DNA from: Vulcanimicrobiota bacterium
GTDB lineage: Bacteria > Vulcanimicrobiota > Vulcanimicrobiia > Vulcanimicrobiales > Vulcanimicrobiaceae
Direction of reading: 5' to 3'
NCBI GenBank assembly: GCA_019235995.1
Contig: JAFAJV010000138.1
Location: 1-38,919, forward strand
DNA length: 38,919 bases
How positions within the stretch are numbered: the first letter of the stretch is position 1; every line of letters starts with the position of its first letter. A program made the translations under genes and the position numbers. Shown here one piece after another: positions 1 to 8,455 of the stretch. The notes beneath the pieces are model-generated. The model saw only the letters and a list, made by a program, of their open reading frames with translations. It was not told the origin of the DNA and made no database searches.

Positions 1-1955
1 TCGATCGCTGCAGAAAGGCGCGATTCGATCTCGCCCACCCTGGCTCGCATGAGCTGCGGATCGCGCAGCGCCAGCCGCACGACGGCGCGCTCGTCGACCA
101 CGCGCACGTCGCGCACGGTCCGCGTGCGTCCGAACCTTCCTCGCTCCGTGGCGGTGCGCGCGTAGCAGCTTAGGGCGTCCGTCAGCATGAGCGGTTCAAG
201 CTCGGCCGAGTCACAATCCAACGACTGCGCCGCGGCGGAACGGCGTTCGGCATCGCTCGCAGCCGCGCCCGCCGCGGACTCCGTCAGCGCGGTGGCGCCG
301 GAAGCCGCCGCACTCACGCGGTTGCGCTGCGCGTCGATCTCGACCTCGACCTCGACCGACTCCGGCGCCGCGCCCGCCGCGATCACACGGTCCGCGGCCT
401 CGCGCCGAATGGCCGCGATCTCGCGCGGCGTGGGCGAGAAGATCGTGCGTTCGACGACGTCCCGCACGAGCGCCAGCGCGACGCCGATAGGGGCGATCAC
501 TTCCGCGTCGCGCGCGATCCGATACGGTAGCCGCATCGCTGCGGCCAGCGCCGGGACGAGCGCTCCAGCGCCGCCGCCCCCGCCGACGATCGTGATCCGG
601 TGCGGTTCGAACTCGTAGTCGGCGATCAGCTGGTCGATCGCGCGGCGCAGCTTGTCGACGGCGATCGCGAGGGCGTCGCGCGCGAGCGCCGCGCCGTCGC
701 CGCCCACCTGTCGCGCGAGCAGACCGAACGCGAGCCGCGCGCTCTCCGCATTCCCCGTCGCGAACGACCCCTCCGGAACGCAGCCTAGGAGGTTTGCAGC
801 GCAGGTCGCCGTCGGCGCGACGCGCACACCGCCGCGCGTCACGAGCACGGCGTAGTCGGCGCGGTCCCGCGGCGAGGGTGCGATGCACTCGACGCGCGCG
901 CCGTCGAGCTCCTCGGGCCCGGTAAAGGATGCGTACGCGCAGCCGGCGATGTGCGCGCTGCGCGGACCGACGTCGACGACGCGGTTGCCGTCGATGCGGA
1001 GCATGCTGCCGCCGCCGATTCCCAGCGTGCGGACGTCGAGCGTGCGCAGCATCGTGCGATGGCCGCCGATACGGGCCGGGCGCATCTGCGGCCTGCCCGC
1101 GCGAATCGCCGAGCAGTCGGAGCTCGTGCCTCCTACCTCGACGAACACGCCCTCGCTCAATCGTTCGTAGAGCAGCGCACCGGCGATGCCGGCGGCGGGG
1201 CCGGAGAGCAGCGTCAGGATGGGGCGCCGCTCGATCTCGCGCACGTCCATCACGCCGCCGTCGCTGCGCATCACCATCAGCGGCGCGGGAATCGCCGCGC
1301 GCGAAACGGCGTCTGCCGTCATCCGCGCCGTGCGGACCATCTTCGGCAGTATCGCCGCGTTGAGCGCCGCAGTGCGCGTGCGCGCGCGCAGCCCGTATGC
1401 CGCGCTCACGTCGTGGCCGCTCGTCGCGTCGACGCCGCGCGCTCGCGCCATGGACACGACGCGCGTCTCGTCCTCCGGCCGGTCGACGCCGAAGCTTTCG
1501 CTGGCGGCGATCGCCTGCGCGCCCCCGGAGATCAGCCGCTCGACGCCGTCGCGCATCGTCGGCTCGTCGCCGGCCCGCGCGAACGCGAACGCCGGCGCGA
1601 AGCGCGCGCCCGACCCGAGCGCCAGCGCGGGGAAACGCATCAGCCTTCGCGATAGCCACGCCGCGCCGTCGAGGAGTCCGAGCACGCCGACGGACGCGAG
1701 GTCGCCCTCGAGCAGCGCGTTCGTCGCCTGGGTGGTCGAATGGGCGATGAAGGCGACGCGGGCCGCGTCGACGCCGGAGTCTCGCAGCAGCCGCCGGATG
1801 CCCGCGACGATCCCCGCTGCGACCCCTTCGGGCGCAGCGTGGCTCGTGGGCACCTTGACGGTTGCGACGAGCTCGCGGGTCATCGCGTCGATGGCGACGA
1901 CGTCAGTGAACGTTCCGCCCACGTCGATTCCGACGCGAAGGCTCGGCGCATTCAC
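1..1955 (-). CDS. hyuA: Hydantoinase/oxoprolinase HyuA-type subunit, 3' end off the window
   Basis: The minus-strand frame beginning with GTG at 1955 stays open to the window edge (about 651 codons), so the C-terminus is missing by an unknown, probably small amount. Residues 9-19 read GIDVGGTFTDV, the ASKHA-fold phosphate-binding loop that opens HyuA and 5-oxoprolinase A subunits; further in are the family's HSTTQATNALLEG, SGHDVSAAYGLRAR, RSDGGVM and a GGTSSDCSA segment. Family members hydrolyse 5-oxoproline, N-methylhydantoin or related cyclic amides with ATP, usually with a HyuB subunit; a hyuB gene would lie beyond position 1 and cannot be seen. The GTG overlaps the upstream methyltransferase stop (GTGA, 1952-1955), so the two are probably translationally coupled. 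Substrate is unknown; acetone carboxylase-like relatives share the fold. Confidence 0.85.
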   Translation of the reverse strand, partial: MNAPSLRVGIDVGGTFTDVVAIDAMTRELVATVKVPTSHAAPEGVAAGIVAGIRRLLRDSGVDAARVAFIAHSTTQATNALLEGDLASVGVLGLLDGAAWLSRRLMRFPALALGSGARFAPAFAFARAGDEPTMRDGVERLISGGAQAIAASESFGVDRPEDETRVVSMARARGVDATSGHDVSAAYGLRARTRTAALNAAILPKMVRTARMTADAVSRAAIPAPLMVMRSDGGVMDVREIERRPILTLLSGPAAGIAGALLYERLSEGVFVEVGGTSSDCSAIRAGRPQMRPARIGGHRTMLRTLDVRTLGIGGGSMLRIDGNRVVDVGPRSAHIAGCAYASFTGPEELDGARVECIAPSPRDRADYAVLVTRGGVRVAPTATCAANLLGCVPEGSFATGNAESARLAFGLLARQVGGDGAALARDALAIAVDKLRRAIDQLIADYEFEPHRITIVGGGGGAGALVPALAAAMRLPYRIARDAEVIAPIGVALALVRDVVERTIFSPTPREIAAIRREAADRVIAAGAAPESVEVEVEIDAQRNRVSAAASGATALTESAAGAAASDAERRSAAAQSLDCDSAELEPLMLTDALSCYARTATERGRFGRTRTVRDVRVVDERAVVRLALRDPQLMRARVGEIESRLSAAI

Positions 1956-2683
1956 GGCGACCACTCCGCGACGAGCACGTGCGTGACCATTGCGAGCTCT
2001 ACGTGACCGCCGCGCTGGAAGCGCTCGAAGAGCACGAGCAGATCGGCGCGCAACGCGTCGCCCTTCTCTCCCGAGCTGGGGAGATACGACGACGACGATG
2101 CACGCCCGAGCAGCGCGGTGCGATCGAGCCGCTGCCGTGAATGGACGTGGCGCGGCGTTACGATAGCGCCGGGGAACGCCGCGAACGTCGCCAGCGCTCG
2201 CTCGCGCAGCGCCTCGGTGTCGTCGGTCGCGTAGGCGCGGACGACGTCGCCATACGCGGCCGTAAACCGATCGCGCTCGTGGCGTTCGTACTGCAGCAAG
2301 GCGGCGCGCCGGCGCGCCACGCGCTGGAACTCACGCATGGCCGCGGCCGTCGCGAACCAGTGGAAGGCCTGGCACGCGACGACGGCGTCGACGCTCGCGT
2401 CGGCCAAGTGGGTGCTCTCCGCCGTGCCGTCGCGCCATGCCACGCCGGGATGCGGATCGGCTTTCGCGCGCATATCCGGGTTCGGCTCGATCGCGATGAC
2501 CGCCGCGCCGCGCTCCGCGAAGAGCCTCGCGGAGATGCCGGTGCCGGCGCCCACGTCGGCAATGGTCAGCCTTTGCGGATCTCCCAAGCCCGCGAGCGCG
2601 GCGTCGATCGCCTCGGGCGGATACGACGGTCGAAACGCGGCGTACGCGCTCGCGCGCGAGCCAAAGCGCGCCGTGGAGTCCAT
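1952..2683 (-). CDS. Class I SAM-dependent methyltransferase
   Basis: This 243-aa cytoplasmic protein is a small Rossmann-fold methyltransferase. Motif I is ADVGAGTGISARLF (about residues 42-55), followed by an acidic residue after the second strand in IAIEPNPDMRA and by VVACQAFHWF, the usual motif IV region of the UbiE/Methyltransf_11 type. The opening MDSTARFGSRASAYAAFRPSYP is typical of the group that begins with a D..F...A..Y...RP.YP element. The ATG shares one base with the stop of the transporter gene upstream (TGATG), and the stop overlaps the hydantoinase start. This places it inside the operon, but its substrate cannot be read from sequence. Confidence 0.88.
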   Translation of the reverse strand: MDSTARFGSRASAYAAFRPSYPPEAIDAALAGLGDPQRLTIADVGAGTGISARLFAERGAAVIAIEPNPDMRAKADPHPGVAWRDGTAESTHLADASVDAVVACQAFHWFATAAAMREFQRVARRRAALLQYERHERDRFTAAYGDVVRAYATDDTEALRERALATFAAFPGAIVTPRHVHSRQRLDRTALLGRASSSSYLPSSGEKGDALRADLLVLFERFQRGGHVELAMVTHVLVAEWSP

Positions 2684-4689
2684 CAGCCCTGTGCCGGCAG
2701 CACGAACGGCGAAGCGAGACGAATCTCGAGGTATCGTCCGCCGCGCTCGATTTCGAACGAGTGCGGCTTGCCGTCATACGCGCGCTGTTGTGCTTGATAC
2801 GTGCCGTAGCGCCACCAGTCCAGGCCGTCGATCTTCTCGACGACGTCGCCGGAGCGCAGCCCGGCTGCATAGGCGGGGCCGCCGGCGCGCACGTACGCGC
2901 GCATGTTCCCGTCGCTGCTCGTGAAGAGCGCGTAGAAATACGTCGGGGACGCGCCGGGTTGCGCCGCGACGCCCGTCTCGAACAGATTCTTGCTTCGTAC
3001 CGGCTCGGCAAGCGCCCACGCCCGCAAGCGCGACGCGCCTTGCAGCGCAAGGTCGCGCGCAGTGCTGACCGAGGACGGCGGCGCGACGACCTCGTGGTCG
3101 TGCCACTCGTTCACGATCCATCCGCCGCAGTCTTCGAGCCGCAAGCCGACGTCCACGTCGTCGCCCTCGATGAGCGTAAAGGTCGCCGCCGCGACGCGTA
3201 CGTATGCCGCGTAGCGCTTGTGCGCACAGTCGCTCGCGTCCGGATCCTCGCGGAGCCGGAGCGTGCGCCACGGGCCGGACGCGAGTGCTTCGGCTGCGGC
3301 ATCGGCGGCTGCGCGCCCGAGCTGCGATCCGTCGTCGTCGACCGCGACCACGCCGCGCGCCGGCGCCGGCGCGTAGAGGCCCGCCGTCAGCTCCTGCGCG
3401 CTCGCCGCTTGCAGCGCCGGCGCGAACGCGCGCACGCTAAAGAGCATCGGCGCACCGAGCACGACGGCTAGCGTCCCCCCGATCGCCACCGCCGTCTGAT
3501 ACGGCAGCGTGCGCTTCGTGATCGTGTCAATCGGCACGCCCGTGAAGTTTGCGATCCAGACGTTCGCGGTGTTGGTCGGGTCGCACACGTTTTGTACCTG
3601 CACTACGGCCATGATCGCGGCGACGAGCACGACCGGCGGCAGCACGTGCGCCGTCAGCAGCACGGTGAAGATCGCGATGCCGACGCCGAACGGGTTGAGC
3701 GGCCCGCGATAGAGCACGAGCGGACTCGCGACGCCGAACAGCGCGACGTACGCGACGGGGTTGCGAAGCCATCCTCCCGCGACGAGGGGGCGCAACGCCT
3801 CGACGAACTGTGGGCGCTGCGTCGCGGCCAGCAGCATGCCGATCCCCATGAACAGGAGCACGGCGGGCGCGACGTCTTCGAGGCCGCGAATCGCCGCGGC
3901 GACCAGTCGCCGCACGGCGCGGCCCGGCCCCGTCACGACGGCGCCGAAGACGGCGGCGACGATGAACGCCGGCGTGGCCTCGAAGTACAAGGCATAGTAC
4001 AGCAGCAGCGGCAGCACCGGCGTGACGAGCGCGATCGCCGGCACGCGCGGCGTCTCGGCCGGCTCCCCGGCGAGCGACCAGGTCGCATAGCCGCGCTCGT
4101 GCCGGAATGAGACCGCGGCATAGACGACGAGCGCCGCGGCATCCAACACAGCCAGCACGATCGCGTAGCGGACGAGCTGCTCCTGTGCGACGCCGAAGTA
4201 TTTCGTGTAGAACGTCCAGTTGGCGATATTGAAGATGAAGCCGAGCGCGAAGCCCATGAGGAACGTCGTCGCGGCGATCGCGCGGGGCACGCCCGCCGTC
4301 ATCATGATCGGCAACACAATCGACCCGACCATGATGATGCCGCCGAGACCCGAGAGCGACGTGAAGAGTAGCGCGACGATTGCGCAAAGCCCGAGCGTCA
4401 GCGCGAACGGCTGCTCCCCGCCGTATTCCGCGGCGAGGTTCACGATCGCCCGCGCGATGCCGGTGTCGATCGTCACTCGGCCGAGCAGCGCGCCGAAGAC
4501 GACGGCGACATAGACGGGCGCCAGCGCCACGGCCCCGCCGGTCACGATGCCGCCGAGCTCGCCCGGCGGCACGCGAGCCGCCAGCGCCATCGCAAGCGCC
4601 ATGCACGGCACCGCCACGATTGCCGGCATCCAGCGCAGATACATCGCGAGCGCAAAGAACGCGAAGACGAGCAAAATAAGGATGCTCAT
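2683..4689 (-). CDS. Polytopic membrane transporter fused to a C-terminal PDZ domain
   Basis: The protein is 668 aa. About the first 440 residues form ten or more hydrophobic segments with conserved-looking loops SGLGGIIMVGSIVLPIM, FNIANWTFYTKY, YRGPLNPFGVG and CDPTNTANVWIANFTGV, reminiscent of the ion-transporter superfamily of organic-anion carriers (CitMHS/DcuC/GntP-like); the exact family is not certain. The soluble tail ends in a PDZ-like segment, AYVRAGGPAYAAGLRSGDVV then EKIDGLDWW, around residues 590-630. The start was set at the ATG at 4689, where the first membrane segment begins; the longer open frame upstream is Arg/Ser-rich and antisense-like. It begins one base after the stop of the GH20 gene, so it is probably the uptake system of this operon. 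A PDZ tail on a secondary carrier is unusual. Confidence 0.75.
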   Translation of the reverse strand: MSILILLVFAFFALAMYLRWMPAIVAVPCMALAMALAARVPPGELGGIVTGGAVALAPVYVAVVFGALLGRVTIDTGIARAIVNLAAEYGGEQPFALTLGLCAIVALLFTSLSGLGGIIMVGSIVLPIMMTAGVPRAIAATTFLMGFALGFIFNIANWTFYTKYFGVAQEQLVRYAIVLAVLDAAALVVYAAVSFRHERGYATWSLAGEPAETPRVPAIALVTPVLPLLLYYALYFEATPAFIVAAVFGAVVTGPGRAVRRLVAAAIRGLEDVAPAVLLFMGIGMLLAATQRPQFVEALRPLVAGGWLRNPVAYVALFGVASPLVLYRGPLNPFGVGIAIFTVLLTAHVLPPVVLVAAIMAVVQVQNVCDPTNTANVWIANFTGVPIDTITKRTLPYQTAVAIGGTLAVVLGAPMLFSVRAFAPALQAASAQELTAGLYAPAPARGVVAVDDDGSQLGRAAADAAAEALASGPWRTLRLREDPDASDCAHKRYAAYVRVAAATFTLIEGDDVDVGLRLEDCGGWIVNEWHDHEVVAPPSSVSTARDLALQGASRLRAWALAEPVRSKNLFETGVAAQPGASPTYFYALFTSSDGNMRAYVRAGGPAYAAGLRSGDVVEKIDGLDWWRYGTYQAQQRAYDGKPHSFEIERGGRYLEIRLASPFVLPAQG

Positions 4690-4690
4690 C

Positions 4691-6637
4691 TTAGGGTGAC
4701 ACAGGGAAGGGTGGCAGAGTCTTGGTGCGCTGGTACTGCAGGCTCGCGCGATAGAACGCGTCTGCGAGATCGATCGCCTTCTGCGCGGCGAGATGATACC
4801 GCTCGAGGTTACTCGGCAGGTGCCCGTCGCGGCTCTCGTATTGCCAGGCCCGTGCGTAGAGCGGAGCCAGGCCTTCGTATGCGTCGCGCAGCTCCCACAT
4901 CCAGTACTTACACCAGAGCAGGTCGCGCTCGGTCGCGTCGGGATCGGTCGCCGCGCGCGCGACCGCATCGGCGTACATCGCGCGCACCTCGCGGCCGATC
5001 TGGGCCTTGCGCCCGAGCGCGTCGTAGCGGCGCGCCGCGAGGAACATCACGAACGCGGCATCGGCATGCAGCGGCGGCGCCGTGAAGTACAGCGACTGCT
5101 CGACGGTCTCGGCGCTCAGCCGCGCCGCGCGCGCGTTGGCGGGCGAGACCTGCGCCGCGAGTCCCGGATCGAACGGACCGCTCCAGAACAGCGCGTCGGT
5201 CTGCGCGGATGGCGGCGTTGCGGCCGGCTCGAGCAGCGCGAGCGCGCCGGCCAGCTCGGCGATACCTCGAGAATAGCGCGAGTCGTCCACGCCGAAGAAC
5301 GCGCCCGGAAAGTCCGCCGCGAACCGTTCCGGCGTGACGTCGCCGGCTTGCCAGCCCGCGGCGGCGGCGTACAGCACGGGATACCAGGTCGCCTCATAGA
5401 GCGTTTCCCCATCGTCGTGCCACACCGTCTGGAACAGGCCGAGCACGCGCGCCGCTTTCCCCTCCTCGATGAAGATCCGCTCGTTGGCGATCGCACGGTC
5501 GACGTTGGGAAAGAGCTCGTTCCAGTTGCTCGTGCCCGGAGCGACCATCTGCTCGAAGCCGCCTGCGGCGATCGTTTGTATGTAGCGCGCGAAGCTGGCC
5601 TCGGCGCCGTAGTGCCAGTTCACGACGACCGCTGTCGACGGGATCAGCTTCAAGATCCCGGGATCGGACTCGATGCCGTCATCCCACAGCATCAGCCGTG
5701 CGCCGGACGGCGCGATCAGGCGGTTCATCGCGACGATATGCTCGGCATAGACCTGCGAGCGTCCGCGCGCCGCTACGTACGCCTGAGTCCGGCCCAGGCC
5801 CAGCGTCGCCGTCTCGTCGGAGCCGATGTGGAAGAACGGCGGCCTGCCGACCGCCGCGAGCTCCTGCGGCACGATCCTCGTCAGATACTGGATCGACAGC
5901 GCTGCATTGGGCGACAGCAGGAACGCGTGCGGCAATTCCGCCGCTTCCGCGTATTGCTCGACGCGCAGCGTATTGTGCATGTGCGCGAAGGTCTGCTGCT
6001 CCGGAATCAGCGCCACGTGAAAATGTCGCGCGTAGCCCGCGAGCGTCCGCAGCTGCGCCGGGCTGATCCCGTCGAGCGGAGCGGGCAGTGGATCCGTCGG
6101 GCTGACGAAGACGTGCTCCATATACGGCGAGTAGCCGTTCATCTTGAAGGCGGCGATCGTCCGTATTCGTTCTTTGAAGTAACGCATCGTCGGCAGCGGC
6201 CCACGCGAGACGTCGTCGGAGAGAACCCGCCACTGCAGAGCCGGGCGGTCCTCGATCCGCACGCAAGGCATGCCCCACGCGTTCTGCGTTCGCACCGGCA
6301 GCTGCGCCAGCGTCATCGCGGCGTAGAAGGCACCCGCCGCGTCCGCGCTTTGGATCGTCGCGCGCCCCGATTGCACCGTGAGGCGATAGGCTTGCGGCGC
6401 GAGCGTCGCGTCGCGCAGCACGGAAATGGCCGCGCCGTGCGCGCCGACCGTACGAAGTCGCCCGATTCCGAGCGCGCCCCAGCGTTCGTCGATTTCGCTA
6501 CGAGCGGCGTCGTCGAAACTCGACGAGACGGCGAGCGGAACGGCGGAGCCGTTCGGCGGGCACGACCGGATTTCGATGTGAGCTGGTCGAGGCAGGAGGT
6601 GCAGCAGCGCCGCTGCGACCGCGAGCTCTACCGCCAA
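4691..6637 (-). CDS. GH20-like beta-N-acetylhexosaminidase, exported
   Basis: The product is 648 aa. A short hydrophobic N-terminus (LAVAAALLHLLPRP) suggests a signal peptide. Residues of roughly 30-130 match a GH20b-type domain ending in AFYAAMTLAQL, and the catalytic barrel follows with RPALQWRVLSDDVSRG, FKMNGYSPYMEH, and HIGSDET, which carries the Asp-Glu pair used in substrate-assisted catalysis. Such enzymes remove terminal GlcNAc or GalNAc from chitin, glycans or peptidoglycan fragments. The start is a TTG at 6637; two in-frame TAG codons lie just upstream, so the gene cannot begin earlier. The C-terminal 200 residues are helical and not recognised. It sits six bases after the 137-aa gene and one base before the transporter gene. 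The loop is SDET rather than the usual GDE, so activity should not be taken for granted. Confidence 0.82.
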   Translation of the reverse strand: MAVELAVAAALLHLLPRPAHIEIRSCPPNGSAVPLAVSSSFDDAARSEIDERWGALGIGRLRTVGAHGAAISVLRDATLAPQAYRLTVQSGRATIQSADAAGAFYAAMTLAQLPVRTQNAWGMPCVRIEDRPALQWRVLSDDVSRGPLPTMRYFKERIRTIAAFKMNGYSPYMEHVFVSPTDPLPAPLDGISPAQLRTLAGYARHFHVALIPEQQTFAHMHNTLRVEQYAEAAELPHAFLLSPNAALSIQYLTRIVPQELAAVGRPPFFHIGSDETATLGLGRTQAYVAARGRSQVYAEHIVAMNRLIAPSGARLMLWDDGIESDPGILKLIPSTAVVVNWHYGAEASFARYIQTIAAGGFEQMVAPGTSNWNELFPNVDRAIANERIFIEEGKAARVLGLFQTVWHDDGETLYEATWYPVLYAAAAGWQAGDVTPERFAADFPGAFFGVDDSRYSRGIAELAGALALLEPAATPPSAQTDALFWSGPFDPGLAAQVSPANARAARLSAETVEQSLYFTAPPLHADAAFVMFLAARRYDALGRKAQIGREVRAMYADAVARAATDPDATERDLLWCKYWMWELRDAYEGLAPLYARAWQYESRDGHLPSNLERYHLAAQKAIDLADAFYRASLQYQRTKTLPPFPVSP

Positions 6638-6643
6638 GGGCTA

Positions 6644-7057
6644 CTACGCGTTGGACGCGGCGGCGCGCATCGCCACATCGCGACGATCCAGCGTCTCGGC
6701 GACCTCGTCGAGGTAACGCCCGACGGCATCCGCCGCGACGGTCCGAGCGCGATCGGCGACCTCGATGACGGCGATGTCCTCGACGGCGACCGAGCTGTCC
6801 GCGCCCGCCAAGACGTGCGTTGCCGCGGTACCGTGATGGACCGAGAACGACTGCTGATCCGCGAATCCGACGCGCAGCAGCAATGCGTCGATACGCTGCT
6901 TGGTGTCCGGTGAGAGCGAGTCGCAGCGCACGTCGAGGTCGGCCAACGCCTCGCCGAGGTACGATCGAACGAACTCGTCGGAACGCCTCCGTTCGAGATC
7001 GCCGTCGTAGCCGGGGAATCCCGCTATCCGCGCCCGCAGCTGCTCCAACGGATCCAT
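6644..7057 (-). CDS. Unknown 137-aa soluble protein heading the GH20 operon
   Basis: The ATG at 7057 begins MDPLEQLRARIAGFPGYDGD, and the protein runs 137 residues to TAG at 6646-6644. It is rich in Asp, Glu, Arg and Ala, has no signal peptide or membrane segment, and looks largely helical. A much longer open frame exists upstream in the same phase, but it is antisense to two clear plus-strand genes and has their mirrored codon bias, so the short form was chosen. It is the first gene of the operon and is separated from the GH20 gene by six bases. It faces the RskA-like gene across a 63-bp divergent gap (7058-7120), where the promoters must lie. No family is recognised. Confidence 0.7.
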   Translation of the reverse strand: MDPLEQLRARIAGFPGYDGDLERRRSDEFVRSYLGEALADLDVRCDSLSPDTKQRIDALLLRVGFADQQSFSVHHGTAATHVLAGADSSVAVEDIAVIEVADRARTVAADAVGRYLDEVAETLDRRDVAMRAAASNA

Positions 7058-7120
7058 TGCGGCAGAGGTACGACGTGTGCGTTCGAAGGGCCTCGAAGCG
7101 CCCATGGGAACATATCGCCG

Positions 7121-7630
7121 GTGAAGCAGACTCCAGCGTGGCCCGCGTATCTCGTCGCGGCCGCCTGTTTCGCGATCGCGCTGATCTCGTCGATCGTGAA
7201 CATCTCGCTCATGGGTCAGATCAAGGCGCAGCAGCAGGAGCTCGCGCACCTCTCCGCGCGCTCGTACGCGCTGGCACGCAGCCTCACGGTCGAGCGCACC
7301 GCGCTCTTCGATTCGTTCGACGTCCACGCTCGGCGTTACGACACGGCGAACGGAGAGGTGATCGCCCATGGAAGCCGCCTCTACCTCGCCGTCCACGCGC
7401 TGCCACAGCCGCCGCGCGGGAAGGTTTACGAGGCGTGGACGCTCGCACGCGGTGCGGATCGTTTCGCCGCGTCGCCGACGTTCTTGCCTGACGCGCGCGG
7501 TGTCGCGTTCGTCGTGCTGCCTGCGGACGGCCGCACGACCGGACAGGTGGCCGTAACGCTCGAACCGGAAGGCGGCAGCCGCGAGCTCACCGGAAAGCCG
7601 CTGATGAATGTATCGCTCGGTTCGCCCTGA
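7121..7630 (+). CDS. Membrane-anchored RskA-like (anti-sigma-K C-terminal domain) protein
   Basis: The 169-aa protein starts at GTG 7121. Residues 8-32 form one membrane segment, residues 33-60 a short coiled-coil-like linker (KAQQQELAHLSARSYALARS), and residues 75-165 an extracytoplasmic domain with the RskA pattern: LAVHALPQPPRGKVYEAWTL, then AFVVLPADG and VTLEPEGGS. RskA proteins normally carry an N-terminal cytoplasmic zinc-finger/ASD helix bundle that binds an ECF sigma factor, and they sit beside its gene. Here there are only about seven residues before the membrane and no sigma gene nearby, so anti-sigma activity is doubtful. It lies nine bases before the GNAT gene and is probably co-transcribed with it. 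Confidence 0.75.
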   Translation: MKQTPAWPAYLVAAACFAIALISSIVNISLMGQIKAQQQELAHLSARSYALARSLTVERTALFDSFDVHARRYDTANGEVIAHGSRLYLAVHALPQPPRGKVYEAWTLARGADRFAASPTFLPDARGVAFVVLPADGRTTGQVAVTLEPEGGSRELTGKPLMNVSLGSP

Positions 7631-7639
7631 GGGGCGCTG

Positions 7640-8455
7640 ATGCGCACCGAACCGCTGTCCTCCGCAAACGAACGCGCGGCGCTGCAATATCTCACCCGCT
7701 CGCCCTACTTGAACGTCTTCATCACGCACGTAGTGCTGCACGATCCGCCGTCGCGCGCGCGCAAGGACCTCGTGATCGCCGTGGACGAAAACGCGGTCCG
7801 CGGCGTCGCGTATTGCGGCCGTCAGCTCGCAATCGCCGCAGATCCGCCCGCGCTGCCGTCGTTCGCCGAGTACGCGCGGCGCCGTCGCGGAGAACGCATG
7901 ATCGTCGGGCCGCGCGAGACCGTCCGCGCATTTTGGGCGCTCGTGGCGGGGTGGCATCCGCGCCCGCGCCTCGTGCGCGATCGGCAGCTGGTGATGATGC
8001 TCGATCGAGCGCACTTCCGTGCCTGCGAGCCAAGCGTAACGGTCCGCCACGCGCGCGCGGAGGAGGCAGCCGCCGTGGCCGATGGTTCGGCCCAGATGGT
8101 GCGCCAGGAACTCGATTACGACCCGCGCCGCGCTTCGCCGGAATTCCCAGCGGCGGTCCGCCGCATGGTCGATCGTCAGTTGTGGTGGGTCGGCCTCGAC
8201 GGCGACGCGATCTGCTTTTTTTGCAACATCGGCCCGTGGTGCGAAAAGACGGTCCAGCTGCAAGGAATCTGGACGCCACCCTCGCTGCGCGGCCGCGGCC
8301 TCGCGACCGCGTCGCTGGCCGCAATCTGCGATCGGCTGCTCGAAGTCTCGCCGACGGTCTCCCTCTATGTCAACGACTTCAACGAGCGCGCCGTCGCCCT
8401 CTATCGCCGCGTCGGTTTCGAACACGTCGGGGACTTTCAAACGATCTTGTTCTAG
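7640..8455 (+). CDS. GNAT N-acetyltransferase with a DUF4081-like N-terminal half
   Basis: This 271-aa protein has two halves. The N-terminal part (residues 1-125) contains LTRSPYLNVFITHVVL and MIVGPRETVRAFW, as in DUF4081-type GNAT proteins. The C-terminal half is a standard GNAT domain: VTVRHARAEEA, acetyl-CoA-binding loop LRGRGLATASLAAICDRLL, and SLYVNDFNERAVALYRRVGF. It transfers an acetyl group to an unknown amine. The ATG at 7640 follows the RskA-like gene closely. The TAG stop overlaps the TAG stop of the convergent receptor gene through the self-complementary CTAG at 8452-8455. The gene is intact. Confidence 0.87.
   Translation: MRTEPLSSANERAALQYLTRSPYLNVFITHVVLHDPPSRARKDLVIAVDENAVRGVAYCGRQLAIAADPPALPSFAEYARRRRGERMIVGPRETVRAFWALVAGWHPRPRLVRDRQLVMMLDRAHFRACEPSVTVRHARAEEAAAVADGSAQMVRQELDYDPRRASPEFPAAVRRMVDRQLWWVGLDGDAICFFCNIGPWCEKTVQLQGIWTPPSLRGRGLATASLAAICDRLLEVSPTVSLYVNDFNERAVALYRRVGFEHVGDFQTILF

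Noticed and set aside
211-1659. Long minus-strand open frame of 482 codons rich in Arg and Ala
   Set aside because: It is out of phase with the HyuA frame, which carries the family motifs continuously from 1955 to the window edge. The Arg-rich product is a typical high-GC shadow.
4793-6913. 706-codon plus-strand open frame
   Set aside because: It is antisense to the GH20 gene, has no recognisable domains, and shows the mirrored codon composition of the real gene.
7058-8440. N-terminal extension of the 137-aa protein to almost 600 residues
   Set aside because: The extension is antisense to the RskA-like and GNAT genes and has shadow-like composition. The ATG at 7057 gives a coherent small protein.
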